Shown in pieces: positions 46,811 to 55,730 of a stretch of DNA of 64,000 nucleotides (within the stretch, counting starts at the first letter, position 1; every line of letters starts with the position of its first letter). The translations under genes were made by a program, and so were the position numbers. The notes under the pieces are model-generated. The model did no database searches. It had not been told where the DNA came from and was given only the letters and a program-made list of their open reading frames with translations. The DNA is from Acinetobacter sedimenti (GTDB lineage Bacteria; Pseudomonadota; Gammaproteobacteria; Pseudomonadales; Moraxellaceae), in the NCBI RefSeq assembly GCF_022601685.1, contig NZ_JAKUML010000002.1, positions 62,001 through 126,000 on the forward strand, written 5' to 3'.

Positions 46811-48040
46811 ATGTTGGAATCCATGTGGGCTGACTTTCAGCAACATTTTTGGCTGTACATCTCCATCCCATTTATCAGTGGCATCATTGGCTATGTCACG
46901 AAAGTGGTGGCGATTCATATGATGTTTTCTCCACTGGAGTTTAAAGGCATCAAACCGATTTTTGGTTGGCAAGGTATCGTGCCACGCAAAGCCGAAAAAA
47001 TGGCAACCGTTGCTGTCGATCTCATGACCTCAAAGTTGATCAAACCTGAGGAAATTTTTGCTCGACTTGATCCAAAACGCATCGCAAAAGAAATCGAAGC
47101 ACCTCTTATGGCGGCCGCTGAAGATATCACCCGAGAGGTTGCGCAGGAGCAACATCCGGGACTCTGGGAAGGTATGCCAGAGTTCGCACGTGCAAAGCTG
47201 ATTAACCGTGTAAAATCACGAGCGCCTGATATCGTGCAACAAGTGATGGCAGAGATTCAAAAAGATGTTGTGCAATATTTCGACATCAAACATATGGTGG
47301 TCAGCAACTTACTCAAAGACAAACGCCTGTTAAATGAAATTTTCAAAAAAGTAGGTAAAGAAGAATTTAAATTTTTTATGAACGTCGGTTTTGTTTTTGG
47401 CTTTGCCATCGGTTTGGTTCAGATGACCTGCTGGATTGTGACACAGGGTAAATATCCGTGGATGCTCCCAATGTTTGGTGGCTTTGTTGGTTTCTTTAGT
47501 GATTGGCTTGCTTTGCAGATGATGTTTCGCCCATTGAAACCTAAGAAAGTCTTAGGCTATACATGGCAAGGTTTATTCTTAAAGCGTCAAAATGAAGTTG
47601 CCGCAGACTATGCTGCATTGATTTCTAAACAATTATTAACTTCTCGTCATTTGATCGAAGAGCTGTTTACAGGACCTCGCTCTGACAGCGTGATCAACCT
47701 TGTTAATCGTCATGTTCGTCAAGAGATCGACATTGAAGCAGGGATTATTCGTCCGCTCGTGGTATATGCCATTGGCGGTGCAAAATACCAAGTGCTCAAA
47801 ACCAAAGTTGCTGAGCGAATCATGGAGCGTCTGCCTGAAACGATGAAGTCGATGGAATCTTATGCAGAAGATGCGATGGATATCCGTAATACATTGATCA
47901 CACGTATGCAACGCCTGACACCAGAAGAGTTTGAGGGCATGCTACGTCCTGCATTCAAAGAAGACGAATGGTCACTGATCATCGTCGGTGCTGTGCTTGG
48001 CTTCTTAGTCGGTGAAATGCAAATTCTGTTTATGCTTTAA
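46811..48040 (+). CDS. DUF445 family membrane protein
   Basis: A 409-residue protein of the DUF445 family. It has an N-terminal membrane segment (FWLYISIPFISGIIGYVTKV), a middle pair of hydrophobic segments (near residues 190-235) and a C-terminal membrane anchor (WSLIIVGAVLGFLVGEMQIL), with a conserved IHMMFSPLEFKG region and its second version LQMMFRPLKPKKVLG. The function is unknown. The frame is open upstream to 46727, but AAGGA at 46798-46802, 8 bases before the ATG at 46811, fixes the start. Confidence 0.85.
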   Translation: MLESMWADFQQHFWLYISIPFISGIIGYVTKVVAIHMMFSPLEFKGIKPIFGWQGIVPRKAEKMATVAVDLMTSKLIKPEEIFARLDPKRIAKEIEAPLMAAAEDITREVAQEQHPGLWEGMPEFARAKLINRVKSRAPDIVQQVMAEIQKDVVQYFDIKHMVVSNLLKDKRLLNEIFKKVGKEEFKFFMNVGFVFGFAIGLVQMTCWIVTQGKYPWMLPMFGGFVGFFSDWLALQMMFRPLKPKKVLGYTWQGLFLKRQNEVAADYAALISKQLLTSRHLIEELFTGPRSDSVINLVNRHVRQEIDIEAGIIRPLVVYAIGGAKYQVLKTKVAERIMERLPETMKSMESYAEDAMDIRNTLITRMQRLTPEEFEGMLRPAFKEDEWSLIIVGAVLGFLVGEMQILFML

Positions 48041-48059
48041 ACTGATCTGTTCATGACAT

Positions 48060-48089
48060 ACAAAGGGCTTTTATCGAAAAGCCCTTTGT
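48060..48089 (+). terminator. Terminator after the DUF445 gene
   Basis: A perfect 13-bp stem (ACAAAGGGCTTTT with AAAAGCCCTTTGT) with a 4-base loop, 20 bases past the stop. The T-run after it is weak (GTCAATTTTG), but the stem is strong. Confidence 0.75.
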
Positions 48090-48420
48090 CAATTTTGAAT
48101 ACGGTTTTATCTATTAGATTTTAGCTTTATCATCCTGTTGATCACTATATTTGATAACACTGCACATGCAAAAACACTATTGTTCTTCAACTCGGCATAG
48201 TTCATAATTCAAGGTCATTGTGATCAATCAACACTCGCTTTGATTTATTCAAACTTCATCACTGCGTATTGATCTACATAAAAATTTTTAAATGAAAAGC
48301 ATCCGCTTCTTAGCGCACGAGCACTCTATTACTGGTTATTACTTTGGGCTCGTCGTCAGCACACTTCGGCTGTGATTAAATAGCTTCGTTTCGGATGTCA
48401 TTATAGGATCGTGTTTTAAA
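48090..48420. other. dapA leader region
   Basis: About 330 bases without a gene. The stretch just before dapA is GC-richer and contains short complementary pieces (GAGCAC, GGCTCGTCGTC). A promoter with TATAGG near 48400 is possible. I see no riboswitch that I can name; it is not a lysine-type aptamer that I recognise. Confidence 0.35.
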
Positions 48421-49326
48421 ATGACTCAGCTAGCAACAACCATTCATGGTTCAATCGTCGCAATTGTCACCCCAATGTTAGAAGATGGCAACGTGGATTG
48501 GGCTGGGCTAAAGCAGCTTGTAGAATGGCATATCGAACAAGGTACGCACAGCATCGTTGCTGTTGGTACCACTGGTGAAGCATCGACTTTAAGTATGGAT
48601 GAACACATCAAAGTCATCGCTGAGATCGTTCGTGTTGCAGACAAACGCATTCCTATTATCGCAGGCACAGGTGCAAATTCGACCAGTGAAGCGATCGAAC
48701 TGACACAGGCTGCCAAAGAAGTTGGCGCAGATGCGGCACTTTTGGTCACGCCGTATTATAATAAACCAACTCAAGAAGGCTTATATCAGCATTATAAAGC
48801 CATCGCTGAAGCGGTTGATATTCCACAGATTCTTTATAATGTCCCAGGTCGTACTGGGGTAGATATGGACAATGATACCGTGGTGCGTTTGTCAAAAATC
48901 CCTAATATCATTGGTGTCAAAGATGCTACAGGTGATATCCCTCGTGGCATTCAATTGATGCACCACTTAGATGTCGCTGACATGGTGGTCTATTCAGGCG
49001 ACGATGCAACAGCATGGGAATTGATCCTTGCAGGTGCAAAAGGCAACATCTCTGTGACTGCCAATGTTGCACCTCATGCCATGAGCCAAATGTGTGAAGC
49101 TGCACTCAGTGATAACAAAGCTGAAGCACATCGCCTCAATACACAAGTCGCACAATTGCATGACATTTTATTCTGTGAATCCAACCCAATCCCTGTAAAA
49201 TGGGCGCTACATGAAATGGGCAAAATGGGTACAGGTATTCGCCTTCCATTAACGCCTTTGGCAGAGCAATATCGCACGCCAATTCGTGAAGCATTACAGG
49301 CAACGCACATCATTGAGTCTGCATGA
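48421..49326 (+). CDS. dapA: 4-hydroxy-tetrahydrodipicolinate synthase
   Basis: Condenses pyruvate with aspartate semialdehyde, the first committed step to lysine and diaminopimelate. The 301-residue protein shows VGTTGEASTLS (substrate-binding Thr-Thr), LYNVPGRTGVDM (catalytic Tyr) and GVKDATGDI with the Schiff-base Lys. AGGA is 11 bases before the ATG. It is the first of dapA-bamC-purC, the same order as in E. coli. Confidence 0.97.
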   Translation: MTQLATTIHGSIVAIVTPMLEDGNVDWAGLKQLVEWHIEQGTHSIVAVGTTGEASTLSMDEHIKVIAEIVRVADKRIPIIAGTGANSTSEAIELTQAAKEVGADAALLVTPYYNKPTQEGLYQHYKAIAEAVDIPQILYNVPGRTGVDMDNDTVVRLSKIPNIIGVKDATGDIPRGIQLMHHLDVADMVVYSGDDATAWELILAGAKGNISVTANVAPHAMSQMCEAALSDNKAEAHRLNTQVAQLHDILFCESNPIPVKWALHEMGKMGTGIRLPLTPLAEQYRTPIREALQATHIIESA

Positions 49327-49409
49327 TTCATGGCATGCTAAGCTGATGATGACCATTGAGTTGATGGCAATTGAATTGCCGTAAATCGAAATAAATAGAG
49401 CGAAAAATT

Positions 49410-50003
49410 ATGCAGTTACGTGTTGTAGTCGTACTTGGACTGGTATCTATGAGTTTGTTGGGTTGTTCTCGTTTGGCGATGGACAACAGTTCACTGGACT
49501 ATAAGTCGGCGAAAACTGTACCGCCGTTAAAAGTCCCTGAAAGCCTACAAATGCGTCCACAACATGCGCTGTATCCAGCACCTGAAGTTGATCCGCGTGC
49601 ACTTGAGCAAGCACCAAACTTTAGCAATAAAAAAGGTAATCGCTTTGACCTGCCTCGTCCTGAGCCAGTCGCAGAGGCGACTGCAACAAGCACGGGCACA
49701 GCACCATCACGTCCACAACTGGTACAAGATGGTAATGGCATTCCATTACTCAAAGTCGATGGTGGCGCCAATCAAGTTTGGGAATATGTCACTGCTGCGG
49801 TGAGTGCTTCCAACTTTGAGACTGAAGCAGGTGAAACGCCTAATGTCACGCAAATTCGTTATCAAGATCAAAATTATCAACTTCGTTTGACGCCATCAGG
49901 TGCAAGTAACACCCTAGGCGTATATAATACCGACAATAATTTTGCAGATCGCGATGTTGCCAGTGAAATTCTCGCACTGATTTTTCAAAACTGGCCTGCT
50001 TAA
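49410..50003 (+). CDS. bamC: Lipoprotein, BamC-like outer-membrane assembly component
   Basis: A 197-residue lipoprotein with signal LGLVSMSLLGC (Cys19 is the lipidation site). The N-terminal part (LDYKSAKTVPPLKVPESL) matches the BamC unstructured segment that contacts BamD: the D-Y-K and P-P-L-x-V-P signature. It is shorter than E. coli BamC (344), so one of the two helix-grip domains is probably absent. Position between dapA and purC supports the name. Confidence 0.8.
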   Translation: MQLRVVVVLGLVSMSLLGCSRLAMDNSSLDYKSAKTVPPLKVPESLQMRPQHALYPAPEVDPRALEQAPNFSNKKGNRFDLPRPEPVAEATATSTGTAPSRPQLVQDGNGIPLLKVDGGANQVWEYVTAAVSASNFETEAGETPNVTQIRYQDQNYQLRLTPSGASNTLGVYNTDNNFADRDVASEILALIFQNWPA

Positions 50004-50043
50004 TCTGCGCACTACGAACGCCTCACATATTTAAGGTTCACCC

Positions 50044-50763
50044 ATGTCTAAACAAGCCTTGCTCTACACTGGAAAAGCAAAATCAGTCTACGAAACCGAC
50101 AATCCTGATCACCTGATTTTGGTGTTCCGTGATGATGCATCTGCATTTAATGGTGAAAAGATCGAACAGCTTGACCGTAAGGGTAAAGTGAATAACCTTT
50201 TCAACGCATTTATTATGAAAAAGTTAGCAGATGCTGGCATCGAAACACACTTTGAAGAATTGCTCAGCCCGAACGAAGTTTTGGTGAAAAAACTCGACAT
50301 GATTCCTGTAGAGTGCGTAATTCGCAACTATGCAGCCGGTTCATTGTGTCGTCGTCTTGGTGTAGAAGAAGGCAAACAATTGACCCCGCCAACTTTTGAG
50401 TTGTTCTTTAAAGATGATGCGTTGGGCGATCCAATGGTCAATGAGTCACAAGCAATTGCGCTTGGTTGGGCAAATGAAGATCAATTGGCAAAAATGAAAG
50501 AGCTGACCTATCAAGTCAATGATGTTTTGAGCAAAATCTTTGATCAAGGCAACATGATCTTGGTGGATTTCAAACTTGAATTTGGTGTATTCCACGATCG
50601 CATCGTGCTTGGTGATGAATTCTCTCCAGATGGTTGCCGTCTATGGGACAAAGACACCAAGAAGAAGCTCGACAAAGACCGTTTCCGTCAAGGTTTAGGC
50701 GGTGTAGTTGAAGCTTATGAAGAAGTTGCAACTCGTATTGGGATTGATTTAGCGGATATCTAA
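50044..50763 (+). CDS. purC: Phosphoribosylaminoimidazole-succinocarboxamide synthase
   Basis: Makes SAICAR in de novo purine synthesis. The 239-residue protein has the usual length. Visible are [41 protein letters not shown] and the substrate-binding [14 protein letters not shown]. Its terminator is at 50793-50821. It closes the dapA-bamC-purC block. Confidence 0.97.
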   Translation: MSKQALLYTGKAKSVYETDNPDHLILVFRDDASAFNGEKIEQLDRKGKVNNLFNAFIMKKLADAGIETHFEELLSPNEVLVKKLDMIPVECVIRNYAAGSLCRRLGVEEGKQLTPPTFELFFKDDALGDPMVNESQAIALGWANEDQLAKMKELTYQVNDVLSKIFDQGNMILVDFKLEFGVFHDRIVLGDEFSPDGCRLWDKDTKKKLDKDRFRQGLGGVVEAYEEVATRIGIDLADI

Positions 50764-50792
50764 TTCGATACCGATCAGCAAAACAAATATGT

Positions 50793-50821
50793 AAAAAACC
50801 GAGCAAATCGCTCGGTTTTTT
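50793..50821 (+). terminator. Rho-independent terminator after purC
   Basis: The arms AAAACCGAGC and GCTCGGTTTT, a short loop and six T residues on the plus strand. Confidence 0.92.
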
Positions 50822-50940
50822 ATGGATTGAATTTAGTAATCGGTTTCTTAATAATTTAACCTCGGCTCGATGAAGTTTTTGTTGTACTTCTTTGAAAAAG
50901 AAAAGTATTTTTAGACAAGGTCTTGCAGTGTATAGTCATA

Positions 50941-51134
50941 TTTCGGGATTAACCTTCGGTTCGACTCACTTTTCTTTCGGGAAAAGTAAGCAAAACCATT
51001 TGTCAGCCGCAAACTCGGTCATACACTAAAATGTATCCGATACCTTGAAAAACGTCATTTTGCTAAAGCTATTCTGCCCTCGAACAATGCGACTGACGCT
51101 CCCACGAATCAGATAATTTTTACTCATCTTATGT
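50941..51134 (-). repeat. Dispersed intergenic repeat, copy 2 (about 190 bp)
   Basis: This is the reverse-complement counterpart of 12289-12480 (shared blocks are listed there). By eye roughly four bases in five agree, with the best conservation over ACGTTTTTCAAGG and CTTTTCCCGAAAGAAAAGT. The end nearest the receptor gene starts about 15 bases past that gene's stop, just as the same end of copy 1 lies past the DUF697-like gene. Confidence 0.85.
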
Positions 51135-51148
51135 CGAAGTAAGGTTGC

Positions 51149-53257
51149 TTAGTACTTAAAGTTTAAGCTTAAGCGGAAAGCACGTGGATCACCCCAATTA
51201 ACCAATTGTGCATTTGGTGTTGTCCCAACCAAATATTCTTTATCAAATAAGTTTTTGATACTGAACTTTGCGCCCCAATGTTTGGCTTCATAGCCTGCAT
51301 TGACATCATATAAAGTATAGCTCGATAAGGGCACATAGCTACTACCACGTTGCGCAGAGCGCTCACCTTGATAGCTCACACCTGCACCGATATTCCAACC
51401 CAACTGATCCGCACCAAAATAGTACTGTGTCGATAAAGAGCCTGCATTTTTCGGCACGTGGTTAATGCGATTACCAATATCACTGGTCGTTTCGCTTTCT
51501 GTGATCTTTGCTGTTGGGATATAACTATAGGTCGCTGTAACATTCCACTGATCAGTTAACGCCGCAGACAGTTCTGTTTCAAAACCTTTGGTTTGTTGCT
51601 CACCAATTTGAACTGAATAATCTCCTGATGTATCAGATTCAGTGACGTTTTTACGAGTTAAATCATAATATGCCACATAACCTTGCAACTTCTGATCTAA
51701 GCCTTGAAACTTGACACCGACCTCAAATTGTTCGCCCTCTTCAGGATCTAACAAGTCGCCATCTTCGCCCATATCACTGACTGGGAAAAAGGATGTTGCA
51801 TAGCTCACATACGGCGCAAACTGATCATTGATTTGATACATCAATGAGGCATTCCCTGTAAAGGCATTGTCCGAATTCTTGGTGAGGCTATCATTGTAAA
51901 TGTCTTCTACTTCGACCTGTGTCCAATCATGACGACCTGATAAACCTAAAATCCAATGCTCATCAATTTTAAAATGATTGCGTAGATAGACACCCATATA
52001 CTGCGTATCGGTAATCTGATGCGCGATCGTTGCTGTAGCAGGTGTGACAGCGGTATATACAGGGTTATCTGCATCAAATGCGGTGAGATTCTTGCGACGA
52101 CGCTCATAGTCACTACGCTCGTGCATCGCATCTAAACCGACCATTAAATCGTACTGTGTTTTTCCCCAATCAAATTGACGTGACACATTTTGATCTAGTG
52201 CAAAATTCACATCATCTTTGAGTTGTCGTTCAAGTCTACGATTAATCGTAGGCAGTGGACTTTCACCCCCTGCAAGGACTGGATTGTTATCCGCATCGGT
52301 TTGAGTCACTGCAAAATTCTGCTTAAACGTCCAACCATGATCAAAGTAATGCGTATAGTTTGAACCCAAACGAAGCACTTCGACGGTATTACTTAAGTTT
52401 GGCACACCAAAGTACAGACGTTCTGAATAATTCTTATAGTCACCATCGCTATATGGAATGCCTTGCTGACGGATAAAATCTCGATACTGATAGCTCGCAA
52501 TCACAGAAAGCTCGTCTTTATCCCCAAGATCGAAGTTGTATGATGGTGAGAAATAATAGTTTTTATAGTAGATATAATCTGTCGGATCATCTTGATCAGA
52601 TACATGACCAACCACACGCACAGCACCTTTTTCAGTATTGTTCGGCGCATAGTTAAGATCAAAAGTCCCATCTATCAAAGCATTACTGCCGTAGCTTACG
52701 TTACCTCGATAGGCTGTTTCCGCCTCTGGGCGCTTGGTGCTTAAATTCACCAAGCCACCTGGTAGTGCAAAACCAAAACCTGTCGAGGTTGGTCCTTTCA
52801 CCACTTCAATGGATTGCAAACCTGTAATATCTTCAGAGCGCAAGGCATTGTCGGAAGATTGAATACGCAATCCATCCACATAGGTCTGCGCACTCGACAC
52901 TTGCCCACGAATGATAAAGTCATCCCACCCACGACGACCATACTGCCCCGAAGATACACCCGCTACGCCTTGTAATGCTTCTGCAAGGGTCTTGGCTTGT
53001 TTTTGTTCGAGTTGCTTTTCACTAATCACACTAATGGATTGTGCTGTTTCAAAAAGTGGTGTATCCGAACGCAGTACTGCGGATGCAGTCGTAGCAGCAT
53101 AGGCTTGGGTATCGTCTGTGGCCTTGACTTCAATGGTTGGTAAAACATTGACCGTCGTATTATCTGTGCCGTCGGTGGTCTGCTCAACAGCATATACAGA
53201 CACAGCACACTGCATAAGCAGGAAAATATTCAGACTGAGTAGGGAGAGTCGTTGCAT
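51149..53257 (-). CDS. TonB-dependent siderophore receptor
   Basis: A 702-residue outer-membrane receptor. It has an N-terminal signal peptide (about 1-24), a TonB-box-like stretch (LPTIEVKAT), the plug domain (about 55-175; FETAQSISVISEKQL, GRRGWDDFIIRG, SIEVVKGPTS) and the barrel ending in the terminal Tyr-containing strand FRLSLNFKY. It resembles catecholate/hydroxamate siderophore receptors of the FhuE or FpvA type; the ligand cannot be named. The frame extends to a TTG (53272), but GAGG at 53267-53270, 9 bases from the ATG at 53257, fixes the start. A Fur-like site lies just upstream. Confidence 0.92.
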   Translation of the reverse strand: MQRLSLLSLNIFLLMQCAVSVYAVEQTTDGTDNTTVNVLPTIEVKATDDTQAYAATTASAVLRSDTPLFETAQSISVISEKQLEQKQAKTLAEALQGVAGVSSGQYGRRGWDDFIIRGQVSSAQTYVDGLRIQSSDNALRSEDITGLQSIEVVKGPTSTGFGFALPGGLVNLSTKRPEAETAYRGNVSYGSNALIDGTFDLNYAPNNTEKGAVRVVGHVSDQDDPTDYIYYKNYYFSPSYNFDLGDKDELSVIASYQYRDFIRQQGIPYSDGDYKNYSERLYFGVPNLSNTVEVLRLGSNYTHYFDHGWTFKQNFAVTQTDADNNPVLAGGESPLPTINRRLERQLKDDVNFALDQNVSRQFDWGKTQYDLMVGLDAMHERSDYERRRKNLTAFDADNPVYTAVTPATATIAHQITDTQYMGVYLRNHFKIDEHWILGLSGRHDWTQVEVEDIYNDSLTKNSDNAFTGNASLMYQINDQFAPYVSYATSFFPVSDMGEDGDLLDPEEGEQFEVGVKFQGLDQKLQGYVAYYDLTRKNVTESDTSGDYSVQIGEQQTKGFETELSAALTDQWNVTATYSYIPTAKITESETTSDIGNRINHVPKNAGSLSTQYYFGADQLGWNIGAGVSYQGERSAQRGSSYVPLSSYTLYDVNAGYEAKHWGAKFSIKNLFDKEYLVGTTPNAQLVNWGDPRAFRLSLNFKY

Positions 53258-53274
53258 CTGTGTCTGCCTCAAAT

Positions 53275-53292
53275 ATAAATGATACTTATTTC
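53275..53292. promoter_or_regulatory. Putative Fur box before the receptor gene
   Basis: ATAAATGATACTTATTTC partly matches the Fur consensus GATAATGATAATCATTATC (the AATGATA half is exact, the second half is degenerate). It is 18 bases upstream of the receptor start, where Fur repression would be expected. Confidence 0.5.
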
Positions 53293-53373
53293 ATGAATTT
53301 TACAACAGAAGAGTTACGCGGATCACGATATTTTTAAATTATTTTAAACAATTTTCAAAACTGCCAATTTATG

Positions 53374-53401
53374 AAAAAAGCCGATCACAATGGATCGGCT
53401 T
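53374..53401 (-). terminator. Rho-independent terminator after actP
   Basis: Read leftward, the stem AGCCGATC / GATCGGCT is followed by six T residues. It lies about 40 bases past the actP stop, between actP and the receptor promoter. Confidence 0.9.
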
Positions 53402-53442
53402 CTTAATGATTTGAATAATTTTACACTGATATTTGATCAAAC

Positions 53443-55164
53443 TTAGTGATCTGAAGCACCTGATGCACCAATACCAGTCATTGAACGCACGAACTGCGCA
53501 TCATATTTCGCTTGCTCTTGCTGTGCACGAGCAGACTTATCCGTGATCGAGAAGAACCAACATGCAAAGAATGAGATCAACATCGAGAACAATGCAGGAT
53601 TACTCATATCAAGTGGTGCTTGCTCGCCGAGCTTCAAGGTATCCACCCAAACCGCTTTGGTCAGGAAGATCAAGATCAAGGCACTGATTAAACCAGCCCA
53701 ACCACCGATCACTGCACCACGAGTTGTTAAACCACGCCAGAACATTGACAAGATCAATACTGGGAAGTTTGCAGATGCAGCGACCGCAAATGCCAAGCCA
53801 ACCATGAATGCCACGTTTTGTTTCTCAAACATGATACCGAGTAGCATCGCGAAGATCGCCAAGCCAAGCGTTGCCATTTTCGATACTTTGAGCTCTTGTT
53901 GCTCTGTCACTTGACCACGTTTGAAGACATTGGCATACAAATCATGCGATACCGCAGACGCACCTGCCAAAGTCAAACCTGCAACCACTGCAAGGATCGT
54001 TGCAAAAGCAACCGCAGAGATAAAGCCTAAGAAGATATTACCGCCGACTGCATGACCCAAATGTACTGCAGCCATGTTGCTACCACCGATCAACTGCAAG
54101 CTACCTGTGATAGCAGTTTTTGCTTGATCAATATATGCAGGGTTATTCGCAACCAGTAAGATTGCACCGAAACCAATGATAAAGGTCAATAGGTAGAAAT
54201 AACCGATAAATCCAGTGGCAAAGACCACAGATTTACGTGCTTCCTTCGCATCTTTTACAGTAAAGAAACGCATCAAGATATGTGGCAAACCTGCTGTACC
54301 AAACATCAATGCCAAGCCAAGCGAGATCGCATCAAGTGGTCCTTTGACTAGACCACCAGGTCCCATGATTTGGGTGGCTTCTTCTGTGGTTTTGTTATGC
54401 ACTTCACCAAACACATTAATCGCTTGGTTAAACATTTCCGCAAAGCTAAAGCCAACATGCTTCATCACCATGAATGCCATGAATGATGCACCTGAAAGTA
54501 GCAGTACCGCTTTGATGATTTGTACCCAAGTCGTTGCAAGCATACCGCCGAACATCACGTATGCCATCATCAGTAAACCGACGATTATGACTGCAATGTT
54601 ATAATCCAAACCGAATAGTAATTTGATCAACTGACCTGCACCAACCATCTGTGCGATCAAGTAGAATGCGACAACAACTAATGAGTTGACCGCTGCCATG
54701 GCACGCACTGGACGCTCTTCCAAACGGAACGATGCCACATCAGAGAAGTTATATTTACCGAGGTTACGTAGACGCTCTGCAATCAAGAATAGGACGATTG
54801 GCCAACCGACCATAAAGCCGAGTGAATAGAGCAAACCATCGTAACCCGAGCTAAACACCATCGCCGAAATCCCAAGAAAGGATGCCGCCGACATAAAGTC
54901 TCCTGCGATCGCCAGACCATTTTGAAAACCTGTAATCCCACCACCTGCGGTATAGAAATCTTTGGTCGATTGAGTACGTTTTGCCGCCCATTTGGTGATA
55001 AAGAGTGTCAGACCTACGAACAGCACAAACATGATAATGGCAATCCAATTGGTCGCCTGCTTTTCAGTTTCACCGACCGTTGGCGCTGCAAATGCGCTCA
55101 AGCTGATCATGCTTGCTGATGCTGTGGTGAGCATCATTTTCAAAGTGTTATTGACCTTGATCAT
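53443..55164 (-). CDS. actP: Cation/acetate symporter ActP
   Basis: A 573-residue sodium:solute symporter family protein that takes up acetate and related short acids. About thirteen membrane segments follow an N-terminal signal-like segment. Family texts are [34 protein letters not shown] and [22 protein letters not shown]. Its ATG overlaps the stop of the DUF485 gene by one base (TAATG), so the two are translationally coupled, as in yjcH-actP of E. coli. Confidence 0.95.
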   Translation of the reverse strand: MIKVNNTLKMMLTTASASMISLSAFAAPTVGETEKQATNWIAIIMFVLFVGLTLFITKWAAKRTQSTKDFYTAGGGITGFQNGLAIAGDFMSAASFLGISAMVFSSGYDGLLYSLGFMVGWPIVLFLIAERLRNLGKYNFSDVASFRLEERPVRAMAAVNSLVVVAFYLIAQMVGAGQLIKLLFGLDYNIAVIIVGLLMMAYVMFGGMLATTWVQIIKAVLLLSGASFMAFMVMKHVGFSFAEMFNQAINVFGEVHNKTTEEATQIMGPGGLVKGPLDAISLGLALMFGTAGLPHILMRFFTVKDAKEARKSVVFATGFIGYFYLLTFIIGFGAILLVANNPAYIDQAKTAITGSLQLIGGSNMAAVHLGHAVGGNIFLGFISAVAFATILAVVAGLTLAGASAVSHDLYANVFKRGQVTEQQELKVSKMATLGLAIFAMLLGIMFEKQNVAFMVGLAFAVAASANFPVLILSMFWRGLTTRGAVIGGWAGLISALILIFLTKAVWVDTLKLGEQAPLDMSNPALFSMLISFFACWFFSITDKSARAQQEQAKYDAQFVRSMTGIGASGASDH

Positions 55165-55526
55165 TATTCAGCTCCTTTGTTCGCGCTGTTTTGTGAAGTT
55201 GCATTCTTCTGCGTATGCAAAATTTCATTCACTTCGCGAATGGCTTCGCTGTTCAAACGATCAAATGCTTTATTACATACAACAGAATACACCCAACACA
55301 GCACAAATGATGCAACGATCACACCGATACCCAGCGGAATGCCCCAGGTGATCACACCGCTAAATGAGCTATGCAAAAACTCTGGGTTATAAGCGACCAA
55401 TAAGATAAAGCCGAAATAAATCACTAACATTAAGATGGTCAGCGCCCAACTCAGCTTGCGCTGTTTTTGCACCAACTCTTGGAACTTGGGGTTCCTTAAA
55501 ATTTCCTGTACATGAGCATCATCCAT
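55164..55526 (-). CDS. yjcH: DUF485 family membrane protein (YjcH-like)
   Basis: A 120-residue inner-membrane protein with two membrane segments (about 30-50 and 65-90) and the DUF485 text [19 protein letters not shown]. In E. coli the homologue yjcH lies between acs and actP. Here acs itself is not in the window. The gene is the first of a two-gene unit and is divergent from the hybrid sensor kinase at 55731. Confidence 0.93.
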   Translation of the reverse strand: MDDAHVQEILRNPKFQELVQKQRKLSWALTILMLVIYFGFILLVAYNPEFLHSSFSGVITWGIPLGIGVIVASFVLCWVYSVVCNKAFDRLNSEAIREVNEILHTQKNATSQNSANKGAE

Positions 55527-55730
55527 ATCTCATTTCTCCTAACGTGTATGACTAAAACTTAGTCAATTTTCCTTCACGGCAAATGCCATTGGTTTTTTTG
55601 ATGTAAGCCACGTTAGCAACTGCTAAGCAACTGTTCACTTAGACTTTGGTCGAGATTTCAACAGTATACAGGCACGTTTTTGTGCAAATTTCAGGTATGA
55701 TGTAGTGGAATCAGACTCGGCGAAGCACGG

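Noticed and set aside
48090..48420. Possible riboswitch before dapA
   Set aside because: The GC-richer part has short complementary pieces but no layout that I can match to a lysine riboswitch or other known aptamer.
55668..55686. sigma54-like GGCACG ... GTGCA upstream of the hybrid kinase
   Set aside because: The distance between the GG and GC elements is 11 bases instead of 10, and the first base is not T, so it is not a convincing -24/-12 promoter.
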